Origin: an uncultured Succinatimonas sp.
Lineage (GTDB): Bacteria; Pseudomonadota; Gammaproteobacteria; Enterobacterales; Succinivibrionaceae
NCBI GenBank assembly: GCA_900552905.1
Contig: USBR01000012.1
Location: 1-26,902 of the forward strand
Direction of reading: 5' to 3'
DNA: 26,902 nt
This document shows positions 7,801-16,316 of the stretch, one piece after another. Positions within the stretch are counted from its first letter, which is position 1. Each line of letters opens with the position of its first letter. The translations under genes were made by a program, and so were the position numbers. The notes under the pieces are model-generated. The model was given only the letters and a program-made list of their open reading frames with translations. It was not told where the DNA came from and made no database searches.

Positions 7801-8161
7801 AAATTCCTCTTTGATTAAAGGCGTAGGAGCTCTCACGCCATAAGCCTAAGCTCAAAGCTCAGACTTTAAAATGCAAAATTCAATAAAACTATTATAGGTC
7901 TTATGTCTATCAATTGCTTGCGGCTTTGAGACTGTGATAAGCATTGCCGTGAAAATTTTTTTGCTTGCAAGTTTATAGATATCTAAGCTTTAGGGCAATA
8001 GTACATTTACTTTTATTTTAAAGCCCTCGAAGCTGAAGCTTGGCTTAAAACAAGACCTAAAGCCTTAGGTCAGACTTTAGGTCAAAAGGTAATAACTAAA
8101 GCTTTAAAAGCTTAGTTTTACTGGAGGTATTAGGTTCTAAGCTTAGTGTAGTGCTTAGGCT
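7801..8161. other. Intergenic region with hairpins and the methyltransferase promoter
   Basis: A 361-base gap without a credible gene. A leftward TATAAT (7891-7896 on this strand as ATTATA) is a likely -10 box for the methyltransferase gene, with a poor -35. The part next to the aminotransferase is rich in short repeats of CTAAAG/CTTTAG and AAGCTT. It contains two competing hairpins at 8054-8083 and a terminator-like stem at 8094-8117. Confidence 0.6.
8094..8117 (-). terminator. Possible terminator of the alaA gene
   Basis: Left arm AACTAAAGC (8094-8102) pairs with right arm GCTTAGTT (8110-8117) with a one-base bulge. Leftwards it continues into ATTACCTTTTG. The stem is low in GC and the T tract is imperfect, so efficiency is doubtful. 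Confidence 0.4.
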
Positions 8162-9373
8162 TTACTGTCTGTAGGTCTTTAAGAAATGCTCTAAACGCTC
8201 GCAGGCATCATTGATAATGTCAACTGACGGTAAGAATACCATTCTAAAGTGATTAGGCTCAGGCCAGTTAAAGCCGGTACCTTGAACGATCAGCATCTTT
8301 TCTGCGCGCAATAAGTCTAAAGCAAATTTCTGATCGTCCTTAATATTGAACTTCTTATCAAGCTTCGGGAACATGTATAAAGCACCGTGAGGCTTAACTA
8401 CGGTAATACCATCAATTGCAGATAAACGCTCATACATAGCCTGACGCTGTGTATAGAGACGGCCTCCTGGAATAATAAGCTCGTTAATACTCTGATAGCC
8501 TCCAAGAGCTGTCTGAATGGCGTGCTGTAACGGCACATTAGCGCACAGACGCATAGCCATCATCATCTTAATGCCGTCGATAAAGCCTTTATTGCGTTTA
8601 GCTGGACCTGTAATCATCATCCAGCCTTGGCGGAAACCGCAGGCGCGATAAACCTTAGAGAGGCCATTATAGGTGACGATAGTGACATCATCGGCAAGAG
8701 TGCAGATACTGCGATGGGCAACATCATCATAGAGGATCTTGTCGTAGATTTCGTCAGCAAAGATAACAAGATCGTGTTGGCGAGCAAGTTCAACAATATC
8801 CTGTAAGACCGGAGTTGGGTAGACAGCGCCGGTAGGGTTATTTGGATTTATAAGCACAATACCTACGGTGCGAGAGGTGATCTTTTTCTTCATATCCTCT
8901 AAGTCAGGATACCAATTAGCCTCCTCATCGCAGATATAGTGAACGGCACGACCACCAGCTAGGTTGATAGCAGCGGTCCATAAAGGATAATCAGGAGCCG
9001 GTACTAAAACCTCATCGCCATTGTTTAACAGGGAGTTCATGGTCATGGTAATGAGCTCAGAGACACCGTTACCGATGAAGATATCATCAGCATCGACAGT
9101 CTTTAACCCCTTTTGCTGATAGTATTGCGCAATCGCCTTACGGGCTGGGAAAATACCATTAGACTCACAGTAACCCTGAGAATTAGGCAGATTGCGGATT
9201 ACATCACGCACTACCTCCTCAGGGGCTTCAAAACCAAAGGGCGCAGTATTACCGATATTGAGCTTTAAAATGCGCTGGCCTTCTTCCTCCATGCGCAGAG
9301 CTTCTTGATGGATTTTACCGCGAATGTCATAACAGACATTGTCGAGCTTATGTGATTTTTGCAGTAATTTCAT
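8162..9373 (-). CDS. alaA: Alanine aminotransferase (glutamate-pyruvate transaminase), AlaA type
   Basis: PLP-dependent class I aminotransferase making alanine from pyruvate and glutamate in the cytoplasm. At 403 residues it is almost collinear with E. coli AlaA (405). Matching stretches include KLDNVCYDIRG near the start, IGNGVSELI, LVPAPDYPLWTAA, INPNNPTGAVY, FADEIYDKILYDD and GALYMFPK. The PLP lysine is Lys240 in NGLSKVYRACGFRQGW, and the phosphate-contacting arginine is in the same segment. ATG 9373 has AAGG about seven bases upstream. It lies 72 bases downstream of dacB on the same strand without a clear terminator between them, so co-transcription is possible. Confidence 0.94.
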   Translation of the reverse strand: MKLLQKSHKLDNVCYDIRGKIHQEALRMEEEGQRILKLNIGNTAPFGFEAPEEVVRDVIRNLPNSQGYCESNGIFPARKAIAQYYQQKGLKTVDADDIFIGNGVSELITMTMNSLLNNGDEVLVPAPDYPLWTAAINLAGGRAVHYICDEEANWYPDLEDMKKKITSRTVGIVLINPNNPTGAVYPTPVLQDIVELARQHDLVIFADEIYDKILYDDVAHRSICTLADDVTIVTYNGLSKVYRACGFRQGWMMITGPAKRNKGFIDGIKMMMAMRLCANVPLQHAIQTALGGYQSINELIIPGGRLYTQRQAMYERLSAIDGITVVKPHGALYMFPKLDKKFNIKDDQKFALDLLRAEKMLIVQGTGFNWPEPNHFRMVFLPSVDIINDACERLEHFLKTYRQ

Positions 9374-9445
9374 AGTATTGCCTTTGGGGGTCTACCTATA
9401 TGTCAGTTTTTTTAGTTTATCACTTTGTGTGCTATTTAAATTTTA

Positions 9446-10936
9446 TTAAAAATCGCGCCCCATAACTTTTTCATTATAGATTTGCTCTAAAACAAAGCGT
9501 TCATAACCTAAATGCGGTGAGGCTATACGACGGTATTTGACCATATCGCGGGTTTTCTGATCGTAGTTTAAAGCACCAGTATAAACCACAAAGGGCACTC
9601 TTTTGCCAGATCTGGTGGTAATGAAACCCATTAAATTTGATACGTTTTGCAAAGTACCAGTTTTAGCAGCGACGTTTTTAGCTAAGGGGGGCTCGGAGGT
9701 GGAGGCACGCCAATGCAGTGAGCCTGAAACGCCAGCTACCGGTAAGAGCTCGATAAAATGTAATTTATCGTCATTTTCATTAATGTACTGCAAGATATTG
9801 AGCATGATATGCGGAGAGACGATATTGTGCGGTGAGAGGCCTGAACCATCCACAAAATAAGCATTCTCTAAATCTATCTTAGCGTAACGCGCTAAGATCT
9901 GACGGATAGCGGCAGTGGTGCGCTGATAGGTAGCCGGGAGCTTGTAATACTCATAAGCGACATTTTTAGCGATAGCGTCAGCATAGAGATTATTAGAGCG
10001 ATAGAGCATGTACTTTAAAAGCTCTTTGAGAGGCTTTGACTCAATATAAGCAAAGGTGGAGTAGTTGTGAATTTCATCATGGCTGACTTTAATGCCATCA
10101 ATGGCGATGTTTTGACGTCTAAAGACAATATTAGTCCAGTCAACAGCCCATTGATCAGGATCGGATACAGCTAAAGATAAAGGCCAGGGCTTATTTTGCT
10201 TCTGAATAGGAACACAGCCTGAAACTCTATAGTGATTATTGCGATAGAGATTGGCCTCAAGTTCGCAGTTGATACCGTAGTTTTCAGCTTTAATGCCATA
10301 GGCCTCAGAATCGATGGTGATGGGTACACCAGCAGGCACTGCGGAGGTGGCAAGCTTGCCTACTCCATGAGGCTGTAAATTAGCAAAAGCACAATTGCGA
10401 TTGATGATGGCAGCGCCGGCAGGAGCGGTAAAGCATACCGGTAGATCATTCCATGACCAGCCTTGACCGCGGCTTAAACCACCAAAGCGGCTTAAATCCA
10501 AAATGACAGAGCCGGCAATTTTTTTTACACCAGCTGAATTTAAGCTTTTAATGAGAGTTTGATAATCCTGAGCTTTAAGGCTGGGATCGCCTGTGAATCT
10601 GATGACTACATTGCCCTTTAAGACACCGCCTTCACCTAATTGTAAGCTACCGTCCTGATTTAAAAGATGTTCCGGTACTTCAAGATGGGTCTTTAAGGTA
10701 TAGTCCTGACCTAAAAATAAGACAGCTGCCAGTGCGGTAACTACCTTTAAAGTGGAAGCTGGCTGCATAAAGGTATCGATATTGTTACCGTAAATTTTTG
10801 AGCTTCCAGGCAGAGTATAGGCAATACCGATGAGAGTACCCGGAAGCGGAGTACTTTTAGCAGGAATGGCGGCTACAGAAAAGCTCAAAAGCATAGCCAT
10901 TGAGCCTAAGGCAATTTTTAAGGATTTTTTGAACAT
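9446..10936 (-). CDS. dacB: D-alanyl-D-alanine carboxypeptidase/endopeptidase, PBP4 (DacB)
   Basis: Periplasmic penicillin-binding protein of the S13 peptidase family that trims and cleaves peptidoglycan cross-links. The 496-residue protein starts with a signal peptide (basic KK, hydrophobic core, likely cut near residue 23). The three active-site motifs are in order: SxxK at S61-T-L-K64, SxN at S314-N-N316 and KTG at K425-T-G427. The large insertion between the first two motifs is typical of this family. Start ATG 10936; a leftward TATAAT lies at 10973-10978. Divergent from fabV. Confidence 0.93.
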   Translation of the reverse strand: MFKKSLKIALGSMAMLLSFSVAAIPAKSTPLPGTLIGIAYTLPGSSKIYGNNIDTFMQPASTLKVVTALAAVLFLGQDYTLKTHLEVPEHLLNQDGSLQLGEGGVLKGNVVIRFTGDPSLKAQDYQTLIKSLNSAGVKKIAGSVILDLSRFGGLSRGQGWSWNDLPVCFTAPAGAAIINRNCAFANLQPHGVGKLATSAVPAGVPITIDSEAYGIKAENYGINCELEANLYRNNHYRVSGCVPIQKQNKPWPLSLAVSDPDQWAVDWTNIVFRRQNIAIDGIKVSHDEIHNYSTFAYIESKPLKELLKYMLYRSNNLYADAIAKNVAYEYYKLPATYQRTTAAIRQILARYAKIDLENAYFVDGSGLSPHNIVSPHIMLNILQYINENDDKLHFIELLPVAGVSGSLHWRASTSEPPLAKNVAAKTGTLQNVSNLMGFITTRSGKRVPFVVYTGALNYDQKTRDMVKYRRIASPHLGYERFVLEQIYNEKVMGRDF

Positions 10937-11146
10937 TTTAACTTTTTGTAAAATTGTGAAGTGATATGCGCAATTATACTGAAATTTGTGTTAGCGGCGG
11001 AAAATTTACCTGATTTAGCCTCAAATTTTATGGATAAAAGTGTTGTAAATCTCATGTATAGAGCCAAAACGCTGTTGGTTTTAGCAAATGTGGTAAAATT
11101 GCTCCATTAGTATTTATGACAGAAATTGTTATATGGAGTTTCTCTT

Positions 11147-12346
11147 ATGATCATTGAACCTAAGGTCCGCGGTTTTATCTGCGTTACCACTCATCCTACT
11201 GGCTGTGATGCAAATGTTAAGCATCAAATTGAGTATGTTAAGTCACAAGGTCAGGTTGAAAACGGCCCGAAAAAGGTCTTAGTTATCGGTGCCTCTACCG
11301 GTTATGGCTTAGCTTCTCGTATCAGTGCAGCCTTTGGTAGCGGTGCTGCCACCTTAGGTGTGTTCTTTGAAAAGCCTGGTACTGAAAAGCGTCCGGGTAC
11401 TGCTGGTTGGTACAATACTGTAGCTTTTACTAAGTATGCTGAAGAAGCAGGTCTCTACGCTAAGAACATCAATGCCGACGCTTTCTCCGATGAGTGCCGC
11501 AAGCAGGCCATTGAGACCATTAAGGCTGATTTAGGTCAGGTCGATATGGTCGTTTATTCACTCGCAGCTCCGGTACGTAAGATGCCTGAGACTGGCGAAG
11601 TGGTCCGTTCTTCCTTAAAGCCTATCGGTCAGACCTATACTTCAACTGCTATCGATACCAATAAAAACGAAATCATCACTGCAAGCTTAGAGCCGGCAAC
11701 TGATGAAGAAATCGCTAATACCGTTAAGGTCATGGGCGGTCAGGATTGGGAGCTGTGGATTGAGGCTTTAGCTCAGGCTGGGGTTTTAGCTGAAGGTTGC
11801 AAGACTGTAGCTTATAGCTATATCGGCACTGAGATCACCTGGCCTATCTACTGGCACGGTGCTTTAGGTAAGGCTAAGGAAGACTTAGATCGCGCCGCTA
11901 AGGCAAACCGCGAGCGTTTAGCCTCTCTTAATGGTGATGCCCGTGTTGCCGTCTTAAAGTCTGTCGTAACTCAGGCCTCCTCCGCCATTCCAGTCATGCC
12001 TTTATACATCTCCTTATGCTTTAAGGTCATGCGCGAGCAGGGTATCTATGAGTCTGTAATCGAGCACATCTACCGCATGTTCCACGATGCTCTTTACGGC
12101 AATCAGGCCGAGCTTGATGATGAGGGACGTGTCCGTATGGATAGCTGGGAATTACGTGCCTCAGTTCAGGATCGCTGCAAGGAATTATGGCCGCAGGTTA
12201 CTACTGAGAATTTGAGCTCTTTGAGCGATTATGAGGACTATAAGTTACAGTTCTTACAGCTCTTTGGCTTTGATGTCGAAGGTGTTGATTATGCAGCTGA
12301 TGTAAACCCTGATGTGAAGATGGACAATCTTATCAGCTTAATCTAA
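11147..12346 (+). CDS. fabV: NADH-dependent enoyl-[acyl-carrier-protein] reductase FabV
   Basis: Catalyses the last reduction of fatty acid elongation, trans-2-enoyl-ACP to acyl-ACP, in the cytoplasm. Length 399, as usual for FabV (about 400), longer than FabI. The N-terminus [20 protein letters not shown] is the family hallmark. A dinucleotide-binding [11 protein letters not shown] follows near residue 45. The catalytic pair is Tyr235 and Lys244 in a Y-x8-K arrangement, at the same numbers as in characterised FabV proteins. I use ATG 11147, with GGAG eight bases upstream, not the in-frame ATG at 11126. Codon use is strongly biased, suggesting high expression. FabV proteins are known for low triclosan sensitivity; no second enoyl reductase is seen here. 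Confidence 0.96.
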   Translation: MIIEPKVRGFICVTTHPTGCDANVKHQIEYVKSQGQVENGPKKVLVIGASTGYGLASRISAAFGSGAATLGVFFEKPGTEKRPGTAGWYNTVAFTKYAEEAGLYAKNINADAFSDECRKQAIETIKADLGQVDMVVYSLAAPVRKMPETGEVVRSSLKPIGQTYTSTAIDTNKNEIITASLEPATDEEIANTVKVMGGQDWELWIEALAQAGVLAEGCKTVAYSYIGTEITWPIYWHGALGKAKEDLDRAAKANRERLASLNGDARVAVLKSVVTQASSAIPVMPLYISLCFKVMREQGIYESVIEHIYRMFHDALYGNQAELDDEGRVRMDSWELRASVQDRCKELWPQVTTENLSSLSDYEDYKLQFLQLFGFDVEGVDYAADVNPDVKMDNLISLI

Positions 12347-12351
12347 GCGCT

Positions 12352-12390
12352 AAAAAGGGAGCTGGTCACTAACATCTCCCTTAAAAATTT
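12352..12390 (+). terminator. Terminator of fabV
   Basis: Stem AAGGGAG (12355-12361) with CTCCCTT (12376-12382) around a 14-base loop, then TAAAAATTT. The loop is large and the tail is not a pure T tract, so it is moderate in strength. Confidence 0.55.
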
Positions 12391-12395
12391 CTATG

Positions 12396-12417
12396 AGCCG
12401 CTAAATTTTTAGGGGCT
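12396..12417 (-). terminator. Terminator overlapping the folD stop codon
   Basis: Stem AGCCGCTAAA (12396-12405) with TTTAGGGGCT (12408-12417), one mismatch and a two-base gap, so the real loop takes a few pairs. Read leftwards from folD it is preceded by the stop codon. A run of five T follows after about ten bases. Confidence 0.5.
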
Positions 12418-13283
12418 TATTTTTTAATATGGCTTTCGTAGGCAGTAAGGGTGTTCTGCATTAAGGTAGCAATGGTCATAGGACCAACACCGCCTGGAAC
12501 TGGAGTGATAAAGCCTACGTGATCTACAGCCTTATCAAAATCAACGTCACCGCATAATTTACCGCTTTCTAAACGGTTAATACCCACATCAATTACGCAA
12601 GCGCCATCCTTAAACCACGTGCCATCGATAAAGCGCGGTTTACCGACTGCTACTACAGCGATATCAGCCTGCTTTAACATAGCCTTAGTGGTCTCCATCG
12701 GGGTGAAGCGATGGGTAACGGTAACAGTGCAACCGGCTAAGAGTAATTCTAAAGCCATCGGGCGGCCGACGATATTAGAAGCGCCGACAACTACCGCACT
12801 CTTGCCCTTTAAATCCTTACCTAAGGTATTTCTTAACATGGTCATGACGCCATGCGGGGTTGCAGCGCAGATATAGGGAATACGCTGTACTAAGCGACCG
12901 ACATTGTAAGGGTGGAAACCATCGACATCCTTAGAGGCGCTGATACGCTCAACGACGGCACTTTCATTGAGGTGCTCAGGTAAGGGAAACTGTACAAGGA
13001 TACCGTCGATCTTCTCATCAGCGTTGAGCTTATCGATAAGTGCATTAAGCTCAGTCTGAGAAATAGAGGCATCTAAGGTATAGGCTAAGGATTCCATACC
13101 GCAGTCTTCACAGGCTTTGTGCTTATTGCGGACATAGATCTGTGAGGCCGGATCCTCACCTACTAAAATTACGGCTAGGGCCGGACGGCGATTGCCGGCT
13201 TTAACATAATCTTCCACCTGCTCTTTGATCTGAGAGCGGATGTTGGCGGCCATGAGCTTACCGTCGATAAGTTGTGCTGTCAT
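12417..13283 (-). CDS. folD: Methylenetetrahydrofolate dehydrogenase/cyclohydrolase FolD
   Basis: Bifunctional cytoplasmic enzyme converting 5,10-methylene-THF to 10-formyl-THF, with NADP. The 288 residues match the family length. The active-site segment YVRNKHKAC holds Tyr50 and Lys54. [12 protein letters not shown] and the C-terminal signature [18 protein letters not shown] are both intact, and the nucleotide loop is [12 protein letters not shown]. Start is ATG 13283 behind GGAG, not the longer frame beginning at 13331, which would overlap the TauE gene. Only 13 bases separate it from the upstream TauE/SafE gene, so the two are likely co-transcribed. Confidence 0.96.
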   Translation of the reverse strand: MTAQLIDGKLMAANIRSQIKEQVEDYVKAGNRRPALAVILVGEDPASQIYVRNKHKACEDCGMESLAYTLDASISQTELNALIDKLNADEKIDGILVQFPLPEHLNESAVVERISASKDVDGFHPYNVGRLVQRIPYICAATPHGVMTMLRNTLGKDLKGKSAVVVGASNIVGRPMALELLLAGCTVTVTHRFTPMETTKAMLKQADIAVVAVGKPRFIDGTWFKDGACVIDVGINRLESGKLCGDVDFDKAVDHVGFITPVPGGVGPMTIATLMQNTLTAYESHIKK

Positions 13284-13296
13284 TTTTTCTCCAAAA

Positions 13297-14133
13297 TTAG
13301 TCTGAAATGCCGCTGATGAGCATACGTACACTGATTATAAACAAAGCGACGGCAAAAATGCGCTTTAAAGTGTAAGGACGGATATTTTTACCGATGCTGA
13401 CACCCCATGGGGCACAGAAATAGGAAATTGGTACCACGCAGAGGGCGGCCAGTACATTTACAAGGCCAAAGGTACCGATAGGGGCGCCATCAGGAGTTGA
13501 ATTAGTCAGAAGCATGAGTAAGGCTCCCGGGACGCAAACAAAGAGGGAGACGGCTGAAGAAGTGCCTACAGAGCGATGGGGTTCTACAGAGAAGGCATTG
13601 AGGACGGGGACAGTGAGAGTACCACCGCCGATGCCTAACATTGAAGAGAAGCAAGCAATACAGAAGGCAATAGCCTGTTGTATGGGAGTTGCTGGCAGAT
13701 GCTCAAAGGCAGGTTTAGCTTTTGCTCTTAATAGAGTATTGATGGAATTTAGGAGCATGACACCGCCAAAGAAGGCAGCTAACCATTTACCACCATAGAA
13801 TTTAGACACTAAGATACCGACGACAACGCCTATAAGCATGGCGATGGACCACTTTTTGATGACCTCAATATCGGTATTGCCTTTTTTATATTGTGAGCGG
13901 GCCGCAGAGATAGAGGTGGGGATCATGCATAAAAGCGAGGTGCCAGTAGCCACCACCATGGCGATATCCGGAGCGACATTAAAAAAGCCGACAAAGAGTA
14001 AATAGAAACACGGTACAAAGATAATACCGCCACCGATGCCTAAAAGGCCGGCTAAGAAACCAGCAATTACACCGCAGATCATAAGAGAGACGACGGTAAT
14101 GCCTAACTCAGCGTAGCTAATTCCAAAGATCAT
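13297..14133 (-). CDS. TauE/SafE-family sulfite exporter-like permease
   Basis: Integral membrane protein of 278 residues with about eight hydrophobic segments. It has the internal duplication of the family, each half carrying a glycine-rich GxLGIGGG motif ([13 protein letters not shown] near residue 30 and [13 protein letters not shown] near residue 165). Members move small anions such as sulfite or sulfoacetate, or organosulfur compounds; the substrate cannot be told from sequence. Start ATG 14133 with only a weak GGA upstream. Its stop lies 13 bases before the folD start, and co-transcription with folD suggests no functional link that I can name. Confidence 0.88.
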   Translation of the reverse strand: MIFGISYAELGITVVSLMICGVIAGFLAGLLGIGGGIIFVPCFYLLFVGFFNVAPDIAMVVATGTSLLCMIPTSISAARSQYKKGNTDIEVIKKWSIAMLIGVVVGILVSKFYGGKWLAAFFGGVMLLNSINTLLRAKAKPAFEHLPATPIQQAIAFCIACFSSMLGIGGGTLTVPVLNAFSVEPHRSVGTSSAVSLFVCVPGALLMLLTNSTPDGAPIGTFGLVNVLAALCVVPISYFCAPWGVSIGKNIRPYTLKRIFAVALFIISVRMLISGISD

Positions 14134-14465
14134 ATAGGAGTCCAGAGAAGTAAGGGTAAAAATGCAAGCGTTATTCTATCAAATTGCGATCTCTGTGCTG
14201 AAAAATATTCAGAAATATTTAACAAAATCTTTTTGTTATAAAGCTTTTTTTAGCAGAAGTCGGCATTTTTTTATAAGTTTTAAGCTTAAGGGCTGATTTT
14301 TAACGGAAAAATTCAAAAAAAATCTTAAAATAAATTTTTATTATTTTTCAAATAGTTAATTTGGTTTAAAACTAAAATATTAAGAAATATTTAAAAAAAT
14401 TTAAAAAAAGTGTTGACGGAATAGGGGGACTAGCGTATCATTCATCCCCGTTGAATTAAGGACGT
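14134..14465. other. AT-rich region between the tauE-like gene and the tRNA operon
   Basis: No gene seen. It holds a perfect AT-only inverted repeat AAATATT-CAGA-AATATTT at 14203-14220, long A/T runs at 14320-14410 that could serve as an UP element, and the tRNA promoter at 14413-14441. Confidence 0.7.
14413..14441 (+). promoter_or_regulatory. Strong promoter of the tRNA operon
   Basis: TTGACG at 14413-14418 and TATCAT at 14436-14441 are separated by exactly 17 bp. The 80 bases upstream are nearly pure A/T, like an UP element. A C/G-rich stretch (CCCCG, 14446-14450) near the start resembles the stringent discriminator of stable-RNA promoters. Confidence 0.8.
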
Positions 14466-14542
14466 CGGTGATTAGCGCAGTCCGGTAGCGCATCTCGTTC
14501 GGGACGAGGGGGTCGTAGGTTCGAATCCTATATCACCGACCA
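14466..14542 (+). tRNA. tRNA-Pro (anticodon CGG)
   Basis: 77 bases including encoded CCA. Acceptor CGGTGAT pairs with ATCACCG, the anticodon stem closes the loop TTCGGGA, and the T loop is TTCGAAT. Nearly identical in layout to E. coli proK. First of four tRNAs in one transcript. Confidence 0.97.
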
Positions 14543-14550
14543 CTTGTTTA

Positions 14551-14627
14551 GCGTCGTTAGCTCAGCTGGATAGAGCAACAGCCTTCTAAGCTGTGGGTCA
14601 GAGGTTCGACTCCTCTACGATGCGCCA
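14551..14627 (+). tRNA. tRNA-Arg (anticodon TCT)
   Basis: 77 bases with encoded CCA. Acceptor GCGTCGT with ACGATGC (one G-T pair), anticodon loop CTTCTAA, T loop TTCGACT. Reads AGA codons, like E. coli argU. Confidence 0.96.
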
Positions 14628-14656
14628 ACTAACGATTTTAAAATTCAATTCTTAAT

Positions 14657-14733
14657 GGTGGCTATAGCTCAGTTGGTAGAGTCCCGGATTGTGATTCCGG
14701 TTGTCGAGAGTTCGAGCCTCTCTAGCCACCCCA
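14657..14733 (+). tRNA. tRNA-His (anticodon GTG)
   Basis: 77 bases with encoded CCA. It includes the extra G at the -1 position that histidyl-tRNA synthetase recognises, paired against a C discriminator. Anticodon loop TTGTGAT within the CCGGA/TCCGG stem. Confidence 0.97.
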
Positions 14734-14774
14734 TCTCCTTAAGAATTCAATCATTTCCAAAAAAATTCCTGAAT

Positions 14775-14855
14775 GGGGAAGTGGCGAAATTGGTAGACGC
14801 ACCAGATTTAGGTTCTGGCGCCTTCGGTGTGTGGGTTCGAGTCCCATCTTCCCCA
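14775..14855 (+). tRNA. tRNA-Leu (anticodon TAG), no encoded CCA
   Basis: Class II tRNA with long variable arm (CGCCTTCGGTG region). Acceptor GGGGAAG pairs with CTTCCCC, anticodon loop TTTAGGT, resembling E. coli leuW. After the A discriminator the gene reads AAT, so CCA must be added after transcription, unlike the three tRNAs before it. Confidence 0.96.
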
Positions 14856-14942
14856 AATCCTTAAGCATTCTTCTCTAAGTTTTGCTCATATACTTAAGCA
14901 CTCTAAGTGTTTCTATATTTCCAAAATTCCTTAGCTTTTAGG

Positions 14943-14975
14943 CGAAAAAAAGTCCGACCATAAAGATGATCGGAC
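14943..14975 (-). terminator. Terminator of pheA
   Basis: GTCCGA (14952-14957) pairs with TCGGAC (14970-14975), extended inwards by CAT/ATG after one mismatch. Leftwards it is followed by TTTTTTTCGCC. It sits between the tRNA operon and the convergent pheA; no comparable terminator is seen for the tRNA transcript. Confidence 0.8.
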
Positions 14976-15001
14976 GGCGTAAAATTAGACTTTATTGAAG
15001 C

Positions 15002-16156
15002 TTATTTTTTCTCAGCATTGATATAACAACCTAAGACTTTGATAGAGCTAGTATAGGCTCTAATCTTTTCTAAAATCTCCTGCATAGTTTCAGAGGCTAA
15101 ATTGCCTTCAACATCAGCAAAGAAGATTTCTTCCCACGTATCGCGACCGGTAATCAATCGCGGGCGGGAGATGAGCTTAGTCAGATTCAAATTGGCCTTA
15201 GAGAACTCATTGAGTACGGCAATTAAGGAGCCGGGGACATATTTTTGGACGCTAAAACTAATGGAGGTTTTGGCAGCTAAGTTCTCTGGGATAGTGATAG
15301 GGGTCATACCGATAATCACAAAGCGGGTGTAGTTGTGGATATTATTGGCAATATTATCGACAATGGGCACGAGATTATAGCAAGAGGCGGCCTGATGACT
15401 GCCGATAGCTGCATGATGAGGATCATGAAGCTTAGAGACCATCTCCATAGCCTCAGAGGTTGCCTTACAGTAATGGACCTTAGCGTGAGCTAAATTATCT
15501 TTAATATAGGCTGAGCACTGTGAGAAAGGCTGTGGATGAGAGTAGATATCAGTAATTTCATGGATATCGACATTCTCTGTGCCTAAAACGGCATGATCGA
15601 TATTTACATAGAGCTCACCTACAAAAACGGCCGAGGTATTTTGCAGTACATCTAAAACCTCATTGATACTGCCTGAGCTTGAATTTTCAATCGGCAAGAC
15701 ACCGTACATGCAACGACCTATTTCAACGGCATTGACTATATCCTGAAATGAGGCACAACCTACAGCTTCAACCTTACCGCGATAATTATTTAAATATTTG
15801 TGGGCGGCAACATAGGAATAGCTACCGACGGTACCTAAATAAGCGACCGAAGTATCTCGTTCAATGTCGAGATTATTGAGCATGGTAAGGATATATTGAC
15901 GCTCTGAAGCGCAGGTATGATCCATAATTTGGCGGTAGACATCGCTAATATAATCAGTAGGTAAGCCTAATTCTTTAGCCTGAGAGCGCAGGGCTTTGAG
16001 TTTGGCCATCTCGCGGCTAGCATCGGTAATACCCTGATTGTGCATGAGCTTGTAGTGAGCAATGTCGTTTGCTACCTCCATACGCTCTTTAAATAACTTT
16101 AAGATATTAGCGTCAATAGAATCGATAGCCTCGCGGCATTGGGATAAATCTCGCAT
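15002..16156 (-). CDS. pheA: Bifunctional chorismate mutase/prephenate dehydratase (P-protein)
   Basis: Two steps of phenylalanine synthesis, chorismate to prephenate to phenylpyruvate. Residues about 1-90 are an AroQ-type chorismate mutase (RDLSQCREAIDSIDANILKLFKERM). Residues about 103-285 are the prephenate dehydratase domain, starting VAYLGTVGSYSYVAA and holding the NYTRFVIIG signature. Residues about 297-384 are an ACT domain for phenylalanine feedback, although its ESRP-type motif is altered (LISRPRL is present, the Glu is Leu/Ile). The start is uncertain: ATG 16156 matches the family best, ATG 16168 and TTG 16174 are in frame, and none has a good ribosome site. The promoter-to-gene leader is only about 20-33 bases, leaving no room for a leader-peptide attenuator. 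Confidence 0.93.
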   Translation of the reverse strand: MRDLSQCREAIDSIDANILKLFKERMEVANDIAHYKLMHNQGITDASREMAKLKALRSQAKELGLPTDYISDVYRQIMDHTCASERQYILTMLNNLDIERDTSVAYLGTVGSYSYVAAHKYLNNYRGKVEAVGCASFQDIVNAVEIGRCMYGVLPIENSSSGSINEVLDVLQNTSAVFVGELYVNIDHAVLGTENVDIHEITDIYSHPQPFSQCSAYIKDNLAHAKVHYCKATSEAMEMVSKLHDPHHAAIGSHQAASCYNLVPIVDNIANNIHNYTRFVIIGMTPITIPENLAAKTSISFSVQKYVPGSLIAVLNEFSKANLNLTKLISRPRLITGRDTWEEIFFADVEGNLASETMQEILEKIRAYTSSIKVLGCYINAEKK

Positions 16157-16195
16157 GAAAAGTACCATTAACAAATTTTTAAATGAACTGCGTCC

Positions 16196-16225
16196 ATTAT
16201 AAAAAAAGCCATAATTTTATGTAAA
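16196..16225 (-). promoter_or_regulatory. Promoter of pheA
   Basis: Read leftwards: TTTACA at 16225-16220, an 18-bp spacer, and a perfect TATAAT at 16201-16196. The predicted start near 16189 leaves a very short leader. Confidence 0.7.
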
Positions 16226-16266
16226 GGCCAAAAAACTGAGGTCAGAAAAGCCCCAAAATTTATCTT

Positions 16267-16299
16267 AAGATAAAAAAAACGCCGCAAAATATGCGGCGT
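16267..16299 (-). terminator. Terminator of the Bax-inhibitor-1-family gene
   Basis: Perfect 8-bp stem ACGCCGCA/TGCGGCGT (16279-16286 with 16292-16299) and a five-base loop, then TTTTTTTATCTT leftwards. Strong intrinsic terminator. Confidence 0.88.
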
Positions 16300-16316
16300 C
16301 GTTGATGTTTTAAATT

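Noticed and set aside
14655..14864. A 69-codon frame on the + strand over the tRNA cluster
   Set aside because: It lies over the tRNA-His and tRNA-Leu genes, whose structures are complete; the peptide is a by-product of tRNA sequence.
16157..16260. Search for a phenylalanine leader peptide and attenuator before pheA
   Set aside because: The promoter is at 16196-16225, leaving a leader of about 20-33 bases; the hairpin at 16279-16299 belongs to the upstream gene.
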